Origin: Burkholderiales bacterium
GTDB taxonomy: Bacteria > Pseudomonadota > Gammaproteobacteria > Burkholderiales > Burkholderiaceae_C
Direction: 5' to 3'
DNA: 64,000 nucleotides
NCBI GenBank assembly: GCA_030604135.1
Contig: JAUVWL010000010.1
Span: forward strand, 1 to 64,000
Below are positions 45,382 through 54,205 of this stretch, piece after piece. The notes under the pieces are model-generated. The model was given only the letters and a program-made list of their open reading frames with translations. It made no database searches and was not told the origin of the DNA. Every line of letters begins with the position of its first letter. Position 1 is the first letter of the stretch. A program made the translations under genes and the position numbers.

Positions 45382-46122
45382 TCAGCCGTTGAGGCTGAGC
45401 AGCTGGGCCGCAGTGCGGTCGTTGGTTTCGCCGTTTTGCATCATGCGCATCTGCAGTTCGAACTGGCGGGCGACGGCGATCATGCCCACCATGGCTTCCA
45501 CCGGATTCACGTTGGAGCCCTCCAGCGCTCCACCCTGGACACGGGCCTGCGCATTGGCCGGCAGTGGTTCTCCCTGCGGACCTCGAAACAGACCATCGTC
45601 GCCGCGCTGCAAGCGGTTGTCCGCGTTCGGCGTGACCAGCTTGAGCCGCCCCAGCGCCTGAGGTGGTTGTTCACCCACGCGCACATTGACACCCCCGTCT
45701 GCCCCGATGTCGATCTGCGCATTGGCCGGAATGACCAGAGGGGCCCCTGCATCGCTGAGAACGGGCAGTCCCTGGGCAGTGACCAGGCTGCCATCCGCGT
45801 CAACCTGGAAGGCCCCGGCACGGGTGTAGGCTTCGGTGCCATCCAGCGCCTGGACCGCAAAATAGGCATCGCCTCGAGCGGCGACGTCCAGGCTGCGGCC
45901 GGTCATCTGGATCGGACCCGGCGCCTCCAGGTGGCCGGCCGTCGCTTCCAGCGCGAACACGCGGGTGGATGCGCCTTCGCCACGAACCGGCACGGCACGG
46001 AACGTGGCCAGCTCGGCGCGAAAACCCGTGGTCGATGCGTTGGCCAGGTTGTTGGCCAGCAACTGCTGCCGATGGGCAGCAGCGCTGGCACCGGTCATGG
46101 CGGTGTAGATCATGCGATCCAT
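45382..46122 (-). CDS. flgF: flagellar proximal rod protein FlgF
   Basis: A 246-residue rod subunit. It begins [20 protein letters not shown] with [20 protein letters not shown]. It ends with [20 protein letters not shown]. It lies between flgE and flgG in canonical order. Confidence 0.94.
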   Translation of the reverse strand: MDRMIYTAMTGASAAAHRQQLLANNLANASTTGFRAELATFRAVPVRGEGASTRVFALEATAGHLEAPGPIQMTGRSLDVAARGDAYFAVQALDGTEAYTRAGAFQVDADGSLVTAQGLPVLSDAGAPLVIPANAQIDIGADGGVNVRVGEQPPQALGRLKLVTPNADNRLQRGDDGLFRGPQGEPLPANAQARVQGGALEGSNVNPVEAMVGMIAVARQFELQMRMMQNGETNDRTAAQLLSLNG

Positions 46123-46193
46123 GGCGTACTCCTGGTAACTGATCGGGCCACCCGCAAGCCAGCTTGGGGCCTACTGGGTGGCGCCTTCATTCA

Positions 46194-47408
46194 TCACCTC
46201 ATGTTCAGCAGAGTGCTCAGGACCTGGTCCTGCGTCTTGATGGTCTGGGCGTTGGCCTGGTAGGCGCGCTGCGCCGTCATCATGGCCACCAGTTCAGCGG
46301 TGAGATCGACGTTGGAGTCTTCCAGTGCACCCGCGCGCAGCGAACCCATGTTGCCTTCTCCGGGGGCACCCCGCACCGGCTCGCCCGAAGCGAACGTCTG
46401 CACCCAGTTGCCACCACCCACCGGGGACAGCCCCTGGACGTTGCGGAAGTTCACCAGCGCAATCTGGCCGGCGGCAATCGACTGCCCGTTGGAGTAGCGA
46501 GCCATGATGACACCTGCATCACTGATGCCCAGGCTGGTCAGCTCGCCCGGCCGGTAGCCGTCCTGAGTCAGGTCACTGACGGCGAAGCTGGTACCAAACT
46601 GGGTGGCACCACCGAAGTTCAGTTCGACGTTGAATACAGCAGCAGGATCGTTTGGCGAAGCCAGCTCCAACGGCGGGATCACGACGCCTGGGTCGAGGGT
46701 GCCGTCGGGCAGGAAGTCGATCTGGAACGGGGCCGAGAGCGCCGGGTCGGCGCCATTGACGCCGGTGTAGACGTTCCACTGGTTGTTGCCAATTTTCTCG
46801 AACACAAGGGAAACAGGAATTTCCAGACCCTGCTGATCGAAAGCAGTGATGGTGGTGCCGTAGGTGCCGAAGGGGGTGGGCGGGACAGCAGCTGCAGCCA
46901 CCGGTGCCCGGGCATCCAGGTTGAAGACCGCAGTGATGTTCTCTGTCTGTCGGGCGGGAATCGGTCCACCCGTCATCAATCGCAAGGGCTGCGATTCGAA
47001 GCCGGTGCGCATGCCAGAGGCATCGGTCGGATAGCCCATCAGGCGACCGCCATCGTTGGTCACGATGTTGCCGTCACGGTCCAGTTTGAACATGCCAGCC
47101 CGGGTGTAGTTGATGGCGCCATTGGGCATGGTCAGTTCGTAGAAACCATTGCCGTTGATGGCCACGTCCAGATCGTTACCGGTGACCGTGATGTTGCCCT
47201 GGGTGAACATCTGGGAAACGCTGGCCACCGCCACACCGATGCCGGCGTTGGTGCCACCCGATGCATTGATCGAGGTGGCGTAGACCTCGGCAAACTCGGC
47301 GCGGGAGGCCTTGGTACCCACGGTGTTGGCGTTGGCGATGTTGTGACCGATCACGTCGAGGTTGCGGCTGGCGGCGTTGAGGCCGGAGAGTCCTTGCTGG
47401 AATGCCAT
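46194..47408 (-). CDS. flgE: flagellar hook protein FlgE
   Basis: A 404-residue hook subunit. N-terminal MAFQQGLSGLNAASRNLDVI with NIANANTVGTKASRAEFAEV is diagnostic. A variable hook domain follows and the C-terminus contains ALEDSNVDLTAELVAMMTAQ. Hook length is controlled elsewhere (FliK is not in the window). Confidence 0.95.
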   Translation of the reverse strand: MAFQQGLSGLNAASRNLDVIGHNIANANTVGTKASRAEFAEVYATSINASGGTNAGIGVAVASVSQMFTQGNITVTGNDLDVAINGNGFYELTMPNGAINYTRAGMFKLDRDGNIVTNDGGRLMGYPTDASGMRTGFESQPLRLMTGGPIPARQTENITAVFNLDARAPVAAAAVPPTPFGTYGTTITAFDQQGLEIPVSLVFEKIGNNQWNVYTGVNGADPALSAPFQIDFLPDGTLDPGVVIPPLELASPNDPAAVFNVELNFGGATQFGTSFAVSDLTQDGYRPGELTSLGISDAGVIMARYSNGQSIAAGQIALVNFRNVQGLSPVGGGNWVQTFASGEPVRGAPGEGNMGSLRAGALEDSNVDLTAELVAMMTAQRAYQANAQTIKTQDQVLSTLLNMR

Positions 47409-47459
47409 GGTGTGGTCCTTTGCGGGAATAAATCGTGTCTGTTGTGTCTGTGGGGTCGG

Positions 47460-48122
47460 TCACATGAAGGCCCGCACCTGGTCGTAGCCCAGGCTGCGTC
47501 CGTTCTGCAACTGGAGCTGGAAGCCGCCGGCGTTGAAACTGACCGAGGCCACCTTCAATCGGGACAAGGGGGTGGCCGCCACGGGCTCGCTGCCGTTGCT
47601 GGCGCGCACCTCGAAGCGGGCGATGCCGGCCAGGTTCAGTTCGCCGGCATCCCATTCGAACGGGTGCTGGCCCGGCCCGAGCGGTCCCATGTCCACCGTG
47701 TCGATGCGGTTGCCGTTGGTGCCGATGATGTCGACGTAGACCTGAGAAGCACTGCCGTCCAGCGAGACGGCACCCTTGGCCAGGGTGCCATCAAAGCTGA
47801 GCTTGTTGCCGTCGATCAGGGCTTCCCGTCCGATCAGCGATGCACCTTGCAGAGACTGTGTGGCCGCGGCCTGCGTGGCCATGCCCTTGAGGGTGGCATT
47901 GAGCTCCTGAATGCCGCTGACCGTGTTGATCTGCGCCATCTGGGTGGTCATCTGCGCGTTGTCCATCGGGTTGAGCGGATCCTGGTTGTTCAGCTGCGCC
48001 ACCAGCAGCTTCAGGAAGCGGTCTTGAGAGGCCTCCGGATCCGTGGCGTTGCGCGAACCGCCGGCGGTGGAGCTGCCCACGGCAGAGCCGAGGCTGGTCA
48101 GGTCAATGGGTTGGGCAAACAT
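47460..48122 (-). CDS. flgD: flagellar hook-cap protein FlgD
   Basis: A 220-residue hook-cap scaffold. The N-terminal export region carries DRFLKLLVAQLNNQDPLNPM with MTTQMAQINTVSGIQELNAT. The C-terminal beta domain is intact. It sits between flgC and flgE. Confidence 0.94.
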   Translation of the reverse strand: MFAQPIDLTSLGSAVGSSTAGGSRNATDPEASQDRFLKLLVAQLNNQDPLNPMDNAQMTTQMAQINTVSGIQELNATLKGMATQAAATQSLQGASLIGREALIDGNKLSFDGTLAKGAVSLDGSASQVYVDIIGTNGNRIDTVDMGPLGPGQHPFEWDAGELNLAGIARFEVRASNGSEPVAATPLSRLKVASVSFNAGGFQLQLQNGRSLGYDQVRAFM

Positions 48123-48137
48123 GTTTCAGCTCCGGGT

Positions 48138-48542
48138 TCATTGACCCATTTGCAGGGTCTTGAGCAACAGGGTCTTGGCGGTGTTCATGACTTCGACGTT
48201 GTTCTGGTAGGAACGGGATGCAGAAATCATGTTGACCATTTCCTCAACCGGGTTGACGTTGGAATGGGTGACGTAGCCGTCCGTATCGGCACTTGGGTGG
48301 TGCGGGGCATGGACACGGCGGCCGGGGGCATCGCTCTCGACGATGTTCTGCACCTTGACGCCTCGCGACGCTTCTGAGCCCATGGCCACGGTCTGGAACA
48401 TGACATGGCGGGCCTTGTAGGACTGGCCATCGGGTCCGGCCACCGCATCGGCATTGGCCAGGTTGCTGGCCACGACGTTCAGCCGCTGCGACTGCGCGCT
48501 GATGGCGCTGCCAGACACGTTGAAGATGGAAAGCATGGACAT
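48138..48542 (-). CDS. flgC: flagellar proximal rod protein FlgC
   Basis: A 134-residue rod subunit. MSMLSIFNVSGSAISAQSQR, NVVASNLANADAVAGPDGQS and the C-terminal VNPVEEMVNMISASRSYQNN are the family signatures. It begins 29 bp after flgB. Confidence 0.94.
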   Translation of the reverse strand: MSMLSIFNVSGSAISAQSQRLNVVASNLANADAVAGPDGQSYKARHVMFQTVAMGSEASRGVKVQNIVESDAPGRRVHAPHHPSADTDGYVTHSNVNPVEEMVNMISASRSYQNNVEVMNTAKTLLLKTLQMGQ

Positions 48543-48571
48543 GGGGGCATCCTCTCAGCAGGTGCTCATGG

Positions 48572-48973
48572 TCATTGACCGGTGATGGCGCTGAGCATGG
48601 TCTTGACATGCCCGTTGATGAAGCGCAGGGTGGACTCGTACTGGACCGCGTTGTCGACGAAGCTGGCGCGCTCGCGATCGAGGTCGACCGTGTTGCCGTC
48701 CATGGCGGGTTGTGCATGCAGGGCATAGACCATATCGGGCCGGCGTGGATCCGCGCTGCCCGCGCGCATGTGTCCCTGGCTGGTCAGGCTCATGGCCGAG
48801 CTGGCAGGCCCCCCGTTGACCTGCTTGAGGGCGGCTGCAAAGTCGAAGTCGCGCGCCACGAAACCCGGCGTGTCGGCGTTGGCAATGTTGCTGGCAATCA
48901 GTTGCTGGCGCTGCGCACGCAACAGCAGGGCGTTGCCATGACTGTCCAGTCGGGCGGTCATCTGTTGCAGCAT
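48572..48973 (-). CDS. flgB: flagellar proximal rod protein FlgB
   Basis: A 133-residue rod subunit, first gene of the flgBCDEFGHIJKL-HDOD operon. SHGNALLLRAQRQQLIASNI with NADTPGFVARDFDFAAALKQ is diagnostic. A longer frame from 49024 adds 17 residues without family support, so the Met at 48973 was used. The divergent flgA promoter region lies upstream. Confidence 0.92.
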   Translation of the reverse strand: MLQQMTARLDSHGNALLLRAQRQQLIASNIANADTPGFVARDFDFAAALKQVNGGPASSAMSLTSQGHMRAGSADPRRPDMVYALHAQPAMDGNTVDLDRERASFVDNAVQYESTLRFINGHVKTMLSAITGQ

Positions 48974-49062
48974 GTCGTGCTCCTGACACAAGGTTGGAAG
49001 GGTGGTGGTTCCGTGCGGATCCACCGGTGTGCCGTCAAGTATGGAAAAACTTGAGGCTGCCC

Positions 49063-49096
49063 AATGTAGGAAACAGCCCCGGCTTTTGACGGCATT
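49063..49096. promoter_or_regulatory. candidate FlhDC binding site between flgB and flgA
   Basis: Two half-sites face each other: AATGTAGGAAACAG (49063-49076, 11 of 14 to the FlhDC box I recall) and CTTTTGACGGCATT (49083-49096, 11 of 14 inverted). They are 6 bp apart, shorter than the usual 10-12 bp. The location in the 246-bp flgB/flgA divergent region is where FlhD4C2 normally acts. Confidence 0.4.
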
Positions 49097-49219
49097 TCCC
49101 GCCTTTGCAGGCGACGCGCTGCTTCTAAAGTGTCAACCTGAGGAAAAGGCGCCTGGCACGGTTCCATGCCCCTGATCCAGCCCGCACACAGGTACCGCCC
49201 CACTTCGAGCAGCGCAGCC

Positions 49220-50011
49220 ATGAACACCGTCACCACGAAAAACCGCCTTCGCTGGCCGTATCGCGTCAGGTACTGGCTTCTGGCCTGCAGCCTGGCGCTG
49301 CCGACCCTGGTGTCGCAGGCCCAGCCCGCCACGGTCCAGCTGCAGGAGCCGCTGCAGGTGCAGACAGGCGACAGCGCCGAACTCGAACGGCTGGCCATGG
49401 ACTACCTGCAACCGGCGATGGACAGCAGCATGGGGCTGAGCGATTCGAACACGCTGCGCCCCGAGATTGTTCTAGGCAGCCTGGATCCGCGCCTTCGCCT
49501 GGCCCCTTGCGCCCGTGTGGAGCCCTATTTGCCCAACGGCACGCGCCTGTGGGGGCGCAGCCGCATCGGCCTGCGCTGCCTGGAGGGACCGGTGCGCTGG
49601 AACGTGTTCGTACCGGTCACTGTGAAGGCTTGGGGGCCCGCCTGGGTGCTGCGCCGGCCGGTCAACGCCGGTGGCGTGCTGACCGAAGAAGACGCCGAAC
49701 TGGCCGAAATCGACTGGGCAGAGCAACACGCCAGCGTGCTGGCGAACCCGGACATGTGGGTCGGACAACAGGCGTCCTTTGCCCTGCGCCCCGGACAGGC
49801 CCTGCGCCAGAACATGGTCCGCCCGGTGCCGGCCTTCGGTCCTGGAGCCCAGGTCCGGGTCAGCAGCGTCATGGGGGGGCTGCATGTGGTGGTGACCGGG
49901 CAGGCTCTGGGGCCTGGCGTCACCGGCCAGCCGGTGCGTGTGCGCCTCTCGGGTGGCCGGGTCATCACTGGCACGGTGCTGGACGGCCAGACCGTGGAGG
50001 TCCAGCTGTGA
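49220..50011 (+). CDS. flgA: flagellar P-ring assembly chaperone FlgA
   Basis: A 263-residue periplasmic chaperone for FlgI. The signal region (RYWLLACSLALPTLVSQAQ) is followed by a variable first domain and the C-terminal SAF-type domain (VLRRPVNAGGVLTEEDAELA, then MVRPVPAFGPGAQVRVSSVM). An in-frame ATG at 49166 would place extra charged residues before the signal peptide; 49220 was preferred. It starts the flgA-flgM-flgN operon, divergent from flgB. Confidence 0.9.
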   Translation: MNTVTTKNRLRWPYRVRYWLLACSLALPTLVSQAQPATVQLQEPLQVQTGDSAELERLAMDYLQPAMDSSMGLSDSNTLRPEIVLGSLDPRLRLAPCARVEPYLPNGTRLWGRSRIGLRCLEGPVRWNVFVPVTVKAWGPAWVLRRPVNAGGVLTEEDAELAEIDWAEQHASVLANPDMWVGQQASFALRPGQALRQNMVRPVPAFGPGAQVRVSSVMGGLHVVVTGQALGPGVTGQPVRVRLSGGRVITGTVLDGQTVEVQL

Positions 50012-50053
50012 AGCCCATCACGCCTGCGGCCGATCAATTGAAGGAAATAGGGT

Positions 50054-50080
50054 TAAAGTTGCCGGCAAACGCGTCGATAG
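50054..50080 (+). promoter_or_regulatory. sigma-28 promoter of flgM
   Basis: TAAA (50054-50057), 15 bp, then GTCGATAG (50073-50080) match the sigma-28 consensus TAAA-N15-GCCGATAA at 10 of 12 positions. It lies 41 bp upstream of the flgM start, after the flgA stop. This matches the class III boost of the anti-sigma factor seen in enterobacteria. Confidence 0.75.
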
Positions 50081-50120
50081 TCTTTCCACGACACCCCAGT
50101 TACGGGGTATGGAGAGTGCC

Positions 50121-50465
50121 ATGAAAATCGAATCATCGTCGGATTCCTACATCGGCTCGGTGGCCGGGGGCCCGCAAAAGGCTCCTGCAACGCCTGCCGC
50201 CGGTGCCGAAGCTGTGTCCACGCCGGCCGCTGCGCCGGCGCAGGCTGCGGCCAAGCCCCAGGCGGGGGTGACGGTGAGCCTCTCGTCGTCGACCAGTCAG
50301 GCCCTGTCGGCCTCCGGATCTGGCGGCAGCGAGGTGTTCAATGCCGAGAAGGTAGAGGCCATGAAGGCAGCCATCGCCAACGGAAGCTTCCAGGTCAACG
50401 CCGAAGCCATCGCCGACAAGATGCTGTCGAACGCCGCAGAAATGCTGGGCGGAGCACGCGGCTGA
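50121..50465 (+). CDS. flgM: anti-sigma-28 factor FlgM
   Basis: A 114-residue negative regulator that binds FliA until the hook is complete and FlgM is exported. The N-terminal half is Ala/Pro-rich and disordered. The C-terminal FliA-binding helices (FNAEKVEAMKAAIANGSFQV, then EAIADKMLSNAAEML) are typical. Met at 50121 with GGAG upstream was preferred over an ATG at 50109. A sigma-28 promoter precedes it. Confidence 0.9.
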   Translation: MKIESSSDSYIGSVAGGPQKAPATPAAGAEAVSTPAAAPAQAAAKPQAGVTVSLSSSTSQALSASGSGGSEVFNAEKVEAMKAAIANGSFQVNAEAIADKMLSNAAEMLGGARG

Positions 50466-50494
50466 CAAGCACCCCAAAGTCCGGAAGGCCATTC

Positions 50495-50860
50495 ATGACG
50501 ACCGCCAACCCACAGCCTGCCGCGTGGCTCGAACGTCTGACTGCGCAGCTGGACGAGCTTGAAAATGCCTTGCTGTCGACCGATGCCGCCGCTGTGCAGG
50601 CGGCCAGTCTGGCGGTGCAGACCCTGATGGCCAAGGCTCCCCCGGCACGCAACTGGGTGTCACTGGATGAGGCCCAGCGCCAACAGCTACAGCGCAACGC
50701 GCGGCGCTTCAATGGTCTGAGACAGGCCGTCTTGCGCCTCGTTGCACAGGCCGAAAGATCTACACGGGTTCTGCTGCCCGAAACCGGGCAATCGCCGACC
50801 TACGCAGGACGCCGTCCGCCAGGCGGCCAGTTGCCTGGCCGCGCTTACCTCTCTGCCTGA
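50495..50860 (+). CDS. flgN: FlgN-like flagellar export chaperone
   Basis: A 121-residue, mostly helical small protein in the FlgN position after flgM (LERLTAQLDELENALLSTDA, then ARRFNGLRQAVLRLVAQAER). FlgN escorts FlgK and FlgL to the export gate. The C-terminal ~25 residues are Pro/Gly-rich, and sequence conservation of this family is low, so the call leans on gene order. Confidence 0.75.
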   Translation: MTTANPQPAAWLERLTAQLDELENALLSTDAAAVQAASLAVQTLMAKAPPARNWVSLDEAQRQQLQRNARRFNGLRQAVLRLVAQAERSTRVLLPETGQSPTYAGRRPPGGQLPGRAYLSA

Positions 50861-50928
50861 GGCACCCCTCCCCCGCTTTTTTGTTCCGCTGAACCAGTCG
50901 GCCAGGTCGTCCGAGGCTTGCTTTGGGC

Positions 50929-51117
50929 TTGTGGATGCCCGCCTGCGCGGACATGACGGGTACCTGTTCTGGCCGCCACACAAGCACCTCTTCGTTCGTC
51001 GCCCCTGGGCCTTCGAGAAGCTTGTGGATGTCCGCCTGTACGGACATGACAGGCGCTTGTTCGGGCCAGCACAAAAGGGGTCTTTGCGTCCGTCACACCT
51101 GCGCACGCGGGTGTCCA
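50929..51117. repeat. REP-like tandem and inverted repeat cluster
   Basis: The 360-bp gap between flgN and fliA has no gene. Two direct units around GTGGATGCCCGCCTGCGCGG and GTGGATGTCCGCCTGTACGG (50931 and 51024) sit in an imperfect 93-bp tandem repeat (50929-51021, 51022-51114). An inverted, more diverged copy is at 51092-51117. The palindromic core is related to the CCCGCCTGCGCGGG units at 19259-19457. Confidence 0.75.
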
Positions 51118-51220
51118 GACCGGCTCAGGTGTTCGTGCGGATCTCGAAGGTGCGCCCGCGCGGGCAGGCAGGCGCAAGGTGAGCCGAGCGGGAGGCTGCT
51201 TGCCGGCCCTGAGCGCCAAT

Positions 51221-51937
51221 TCAATGTTCGCGCAGACGCGTGCGCAGACGGGCAATCGACTGGCTGTGCAACTGACAGATGCGCGATTCGGTCACCCCTA
51301 GCACAGCCGCGATCTCCTTGAGGTTCATGTCATGCTCGTAGTACATGCTCATGATCTGCTGCTCGCGTTCGGGCAGCCCCTTGATGGCTTCGACCAGCGC
51401 CATGCGCATGCGCTGGTCCCGCAACACGGCCGAAGGCTCGACATCGGTGTCGCCCATGTGGCGATCCAGAAAGCTGTCATCGTCATCACCATGGCCTGAT
51501 ATGTCCTCCAGGTACACCAGCTGTGTGCCCCGCACCTTGGCCAGGAGTTGCTGGTATTCCGCCAGGCTCATGCCCATCTCCTTGGCGATCTCCGATTCCA
51601 TGGGGGCGCGGTGCAGACGCTGCTGCAGCCGGTGCACCGCCTGTTCAATTTCCTTCTGGCTCTTGCGCGAACCACGGGACATCCAGTCCCCATCGCGCAG
51701 CTCGTCGATCATGGCACCCCGGATGCGTTGGCTGGCGAACGTCTCGAACTGCACACCCTGTGACGGTTCATAGCGGGCAATGGCTTCGGTCAGACCGATC
51801 ATGCCCACCTGGATCAGGTCGTCCAGTTCCACACTGGGCGGCAATTTGGCAATCATGTGGTGGGCCAGGCGCTTGACCAGCGGGCTGTACTTGCGCAACT
51901 GGTCTTCCCGGTTCAAAGTGCCTTTGGCGGTGTACAT
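51221..51937 (-). CDS. fliA: flagellar sigma factor FliA (sigma-28)
   Basis: A 238-residue sigma factor for late flagellar genes. Region 2 is YSPLVKRLAHHMIAKLPPSV with VQFETFASQRIRGAMIDELR. Region 4 contains LPEREQQIMSMYYEHDMNLK and the HTH VLGVTESRICQLHSQSIARL. It is the last gene of the mot-che-flh operon, 5 bp after the FlhG-like gene. Three matching promoters in the window (flgM, motA, fliC) are its likely targets. Confidence 0.95.
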   Translation of the reverse strand: MYTAKGTLNREDQLRKYSPLVKRLAHHMIAKLPPSVELDDLIQVGMIGLTEAIARYEPSQGVQFETFASQRIRGAMIDELRDGDWMSRGSRKSQKEIEQAVHRLQQRLHRAPMESEIAKEMGMSLAEYQQLLAKVRGTQLVYLEDISGHGDDDDSFLDRHMGDTDVEPSAVLRDQRMRMALVEAIKGLPEREQQIMSMYYEHDMNLKEIAAVLGVTESRICQLHSQSIARLRTRLREH

Positions 51938-51942
51938 GTTTG

Positions 51943-52749
51943 TCAGCTCCAGGAAAAGTGGGCATGCACTCTTCGGCTTGTCTTTTCACCGCTTTCCGTA
52001 GCAGGTGCTTGCATGAATGGCATTACCTGGCGGGAGGTCGCGGGCACAGCCGCCTCGCGGGCCCGCTGTGCCCAGCTGGACTCAGGCCAGCACGGCAGAT
52101 TCAGGCCAATGTGGCGGTGCGCGCAGTCGAGCACCGTCTCCTGCAGGCGGTCGATCGGGCTGCCGGGCTCATCGTCGACCTCAGGCAGCGGCGCCAGTGA
52201 TGGACGCAACCCGGCCAGATGCAGCAGCTTCACTGAGCCGTAGGCATCGATGCTGGCCTGGGGTTGTGCCAGCAAAGGCACCAGCACCTGAGCATCGGTC
52301 CCCTTGAGCAGCGCCGCCAGCGAAGGTGAAGCGCCGTAGAGCAGCACCAGGGTCCCGGGCGCAAAGGGCACCAGCAGGCGGGACAGGGCCACATCCGGAC
52401 CGGCCGCCACTGCGGTGTTCACCAGGGCCTGCAGCCCCCGGGCGCCAGGCAGCACCAGCCAGTCGGCCGAATCCACGGGGCGACCGAGTCCGGCCACAGA
52501 GGGGTCCCGCAGCACCTGCAACAAGCCCAGGTGGCGACCTTCGGCGCCCCCGCGCCGTTCGGATTCTTTCGCGCTCGCGTCAACGATCACGACCTGCTCG
52601 TCCTCGTGGCTCAGGAGACCGGCAAGCTTGCACAGCAGCTCGTATCCTCGGGCCGGCTGGGCGGTGGCGGCGATCGGCAGCACCCGGGTCGGCATGACCG
52701 GGATGGCCGATCGAAGTCCGGCTGCCTGGTCGTAGGAAAACTCAAACAC
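51943..52749 (-). CDS. FlhG-position protein lacking a P-loop
   Basis: A 268-residue protein in the position normally held by FlhG/FleN, between flhF and fliA. It starts with a GTG that overlaps the flhF stop by 8 bp. The N-terminal strand and helix (RVLPIAATAQPARGYELLCK, with VVIVDASAKESERR following) resemble a MinD/ParA-type layout. However, the GKGGVGKT nucleotide-binding loop is absent and no Gly-Lys-Thr/Ser replaces it. It could be a degenerate FlhG that no longer binds ATP, or an unrelated replacement. The longer open frame to 53277 only reads flhF in another frame. Identity is inferred mainly from position. Confidence 0.6.
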   Translation of the reverse strand: MFEFSYDQAAGLRSAIPVMPTRVLPIAATAQPARGYELLCKLAGLLSHEDEQVVIVDASAKESERRGGAEGRHLGLLQVLRDPSVAGLGRPVDSADWLVLPGARGLQALVNTAVAAGPDVALSRLLVPFAPGTLVLLYGASPSLAALLKGTDAQVLVPLLAQPQASIDAYGSVKLLHLAGLRPSLAPLPEVDDEPGSPIDRLQETVLDCAHRHIGLNLPCWPESSWAQRAREAAVPATSRQVMPFMQAPATESGEKTSRRVHAHFSWS

Positions 52750-54205
52750 GGCCCACCCCCAGTTCGATGCCGCGCACGTTGGCCTGAGAGAAGTAGAAGC
52801 CCATGTCGCTGGCCACCGGGTCAAAGGCCGACTTGTTCTGGGCGCCCATCGATATGCGCACCATGGCGGCGGCGTCCGGTGACTGCCAGTCTTCGGGCAC
52901 CCGTTGACCGTTGGCCACGCCCCGCACCACCACCTGGTGACGGATGACGGAGTCGATGGCCGGACCCAGCTTGACCGCCTCGTCGACCTTCGAGAGCACC
53001 ACCCCGTGCAGGCTGCGGGCCTTGAAGCTGGTGAGCACGTCGTCGATGGTGTCGCCGTGGGCACCGGCATTGAGCACCAGGGTCTTCTTGACCTTGGGCA
53101 TGTCCAGCATGTCCAGCATGTCCTGGATGCGCTGGTCGCGCTGGCCCAGTCCCGCCGTGTCGATGATGACCATGCGTTTGTTGGCCAGCAGGTTGAGCAG
53201 ATCTCCCAGGGCTGAGCGGTCGTGGGCCAGATGGGCCACCACACCGAGCATGCGGCCATAGGTGCGCAGCTGTTCATAGCCGGCCACGCGGTAGCTGTCC
53301 AGGGTGATCAGGCCCACACTGGCTGCGCCATGCTGGCGCACGCACTGGGCAGCCAGTTTGGCTGCGGTGGTGGTCTTGCCGACGCCGGTGGCACCAATCA
53401 GGGCGATCACCCCGCCTTCTTCGGCCAGTCCACCGCCCGGACCAGGCACCCGCAGGTTGCGCGTGATCACGTCCATGACCCAGCGCACGGCGTCGGGGAC
53501 GCTGGCATCGGATGGCACTTTTTCCAGCACCGCGCGCGCCATGGAGGGCGAGTAGCCCGAGCGGATCAGCTTGAGCATCAGGTTCGACTGGATCGGGTTC
53601 TGCTTGGAGGAGCCGAGCCACGCCAGGGTGTTGAAGCGCTCCTCGATCATGTCCTTGAGGGCCGACAATTCCACCGCCATGCTGCTGTCTTCGCGGGTGG
53701 TGCCCACGGCCGGCGCGGGCGGCGCCGAGTCTTTCCAGCTGGCTTCGATCGGTGCCCGGGTGCGGATGGGCGGCATGGCATGCGCCAGGCCCATGGCGTG
53801 GGCCGCGACCGGCGCCGGGGCCGCGGCCTGGCGCTCTTCGCGAACCTGAATGGGTGCCGCCTGACGGGGGCTGGGCGCAACGGGGGCTGGCGATGCCTCT
53901 GAGGACTCCTTGCGCTTGCGCAGCATGCGTTCGCGCACATACTCCTGGAACGAAAGCGTGCTCATGGCCAGGGCTTCGGTGTCGCGCTCGACCGAATCCT
54001 GGGTTCGCATGGCCAGCGACGCGCGGGGGCTGCTGTCCGGCACCGACTGGGGCAGGGCCGCCAGGCTTTCCTCGGCCGCCGCCATCACCTCGAACCCTTC
54101 TTCGGTGCTTCGGGTGGAAAGGATCACGGCCGCGTCGCCAAAGGCTCGGCGGGCCTTGGCCATGGCTTCACGGGAGGTCTGGGCGGTGAAACGCTGGATG
54201 TTCAT
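52742..54205 (-). CDS. flhF: flagellar SRP-like GTPase FlhF
   Basis: A 487-residue GTPase that sets polar flagellum position. The N-terminal conserved patch is MNIQRFTAQTSREAMAKARR with AFGDAAVILSTRSTEEGFEV. A Pro/Ala-rich linker runs to ~160. The G domain has P-loop GATGVGKTT (271-279), DSYRVAGYEQLRTYGRM, DTAGLGQRD and SKVDEA. It overlaps flhA and the FlhG-like gene by a few bases. Its presence suggests polar, not peritrichous, flagella. Confidence 0.94.
   Translation of the reverse strand: MNIQRFTAQTSREAMAKARRAFGDAAVILSTRSTEEGFEVMAAAEESLAALPQSVPDSSPRASLAMRTQDSVERDTEALAMSTLSFQEYVRERMLRKRKESSEASPAPVAPSPRQAAPIQVREERQAAAPAPVAAHAMGLAHAMPPIRTRAPIEASWKDSAPPAPAVGTTREDSSMAVELSALKDMIEERFNTLAWLGSSKQNPIQSNLMLKLIRSGYSPSMARAVLEKVPSDASVPDAVRWVMDVITRNLRVPGPGGGLAEEGGVIALIGATGVGKTTTAAKLAAQCVRQHGAASVGLITLDSYRVAGYEQLRTYGRMLGVVAHLAHDRSALGDLLNLLANKRMVIIDTAGLGQRDQRIQDMLDMLDMPKVKKTLVLNAGAHGDTIDDVLTSFKARSLHGVVLSKVDEAVKLGPAIDSVIRHQVVVRGVANGQRVPEDWQSPDAAAMVRISMGAQNKSAFDPVASDMGFYFSQANVRGIELGVGRV

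Noticed and set aside
46164..48377. A 737-codon plus-strand open frame opposite flgE, flgD and flgC.
   Set aside because: It spans several intergenic gaps and three confirmed genes on the other strand, so it is a shadow.
52750..53277. N-terminal extension of the FlhG-like gene.
   Set aside because: It only reads the flhF coding sequence in another frame. The GTG at 52749 overlapping the flhF stop is the sensible start.
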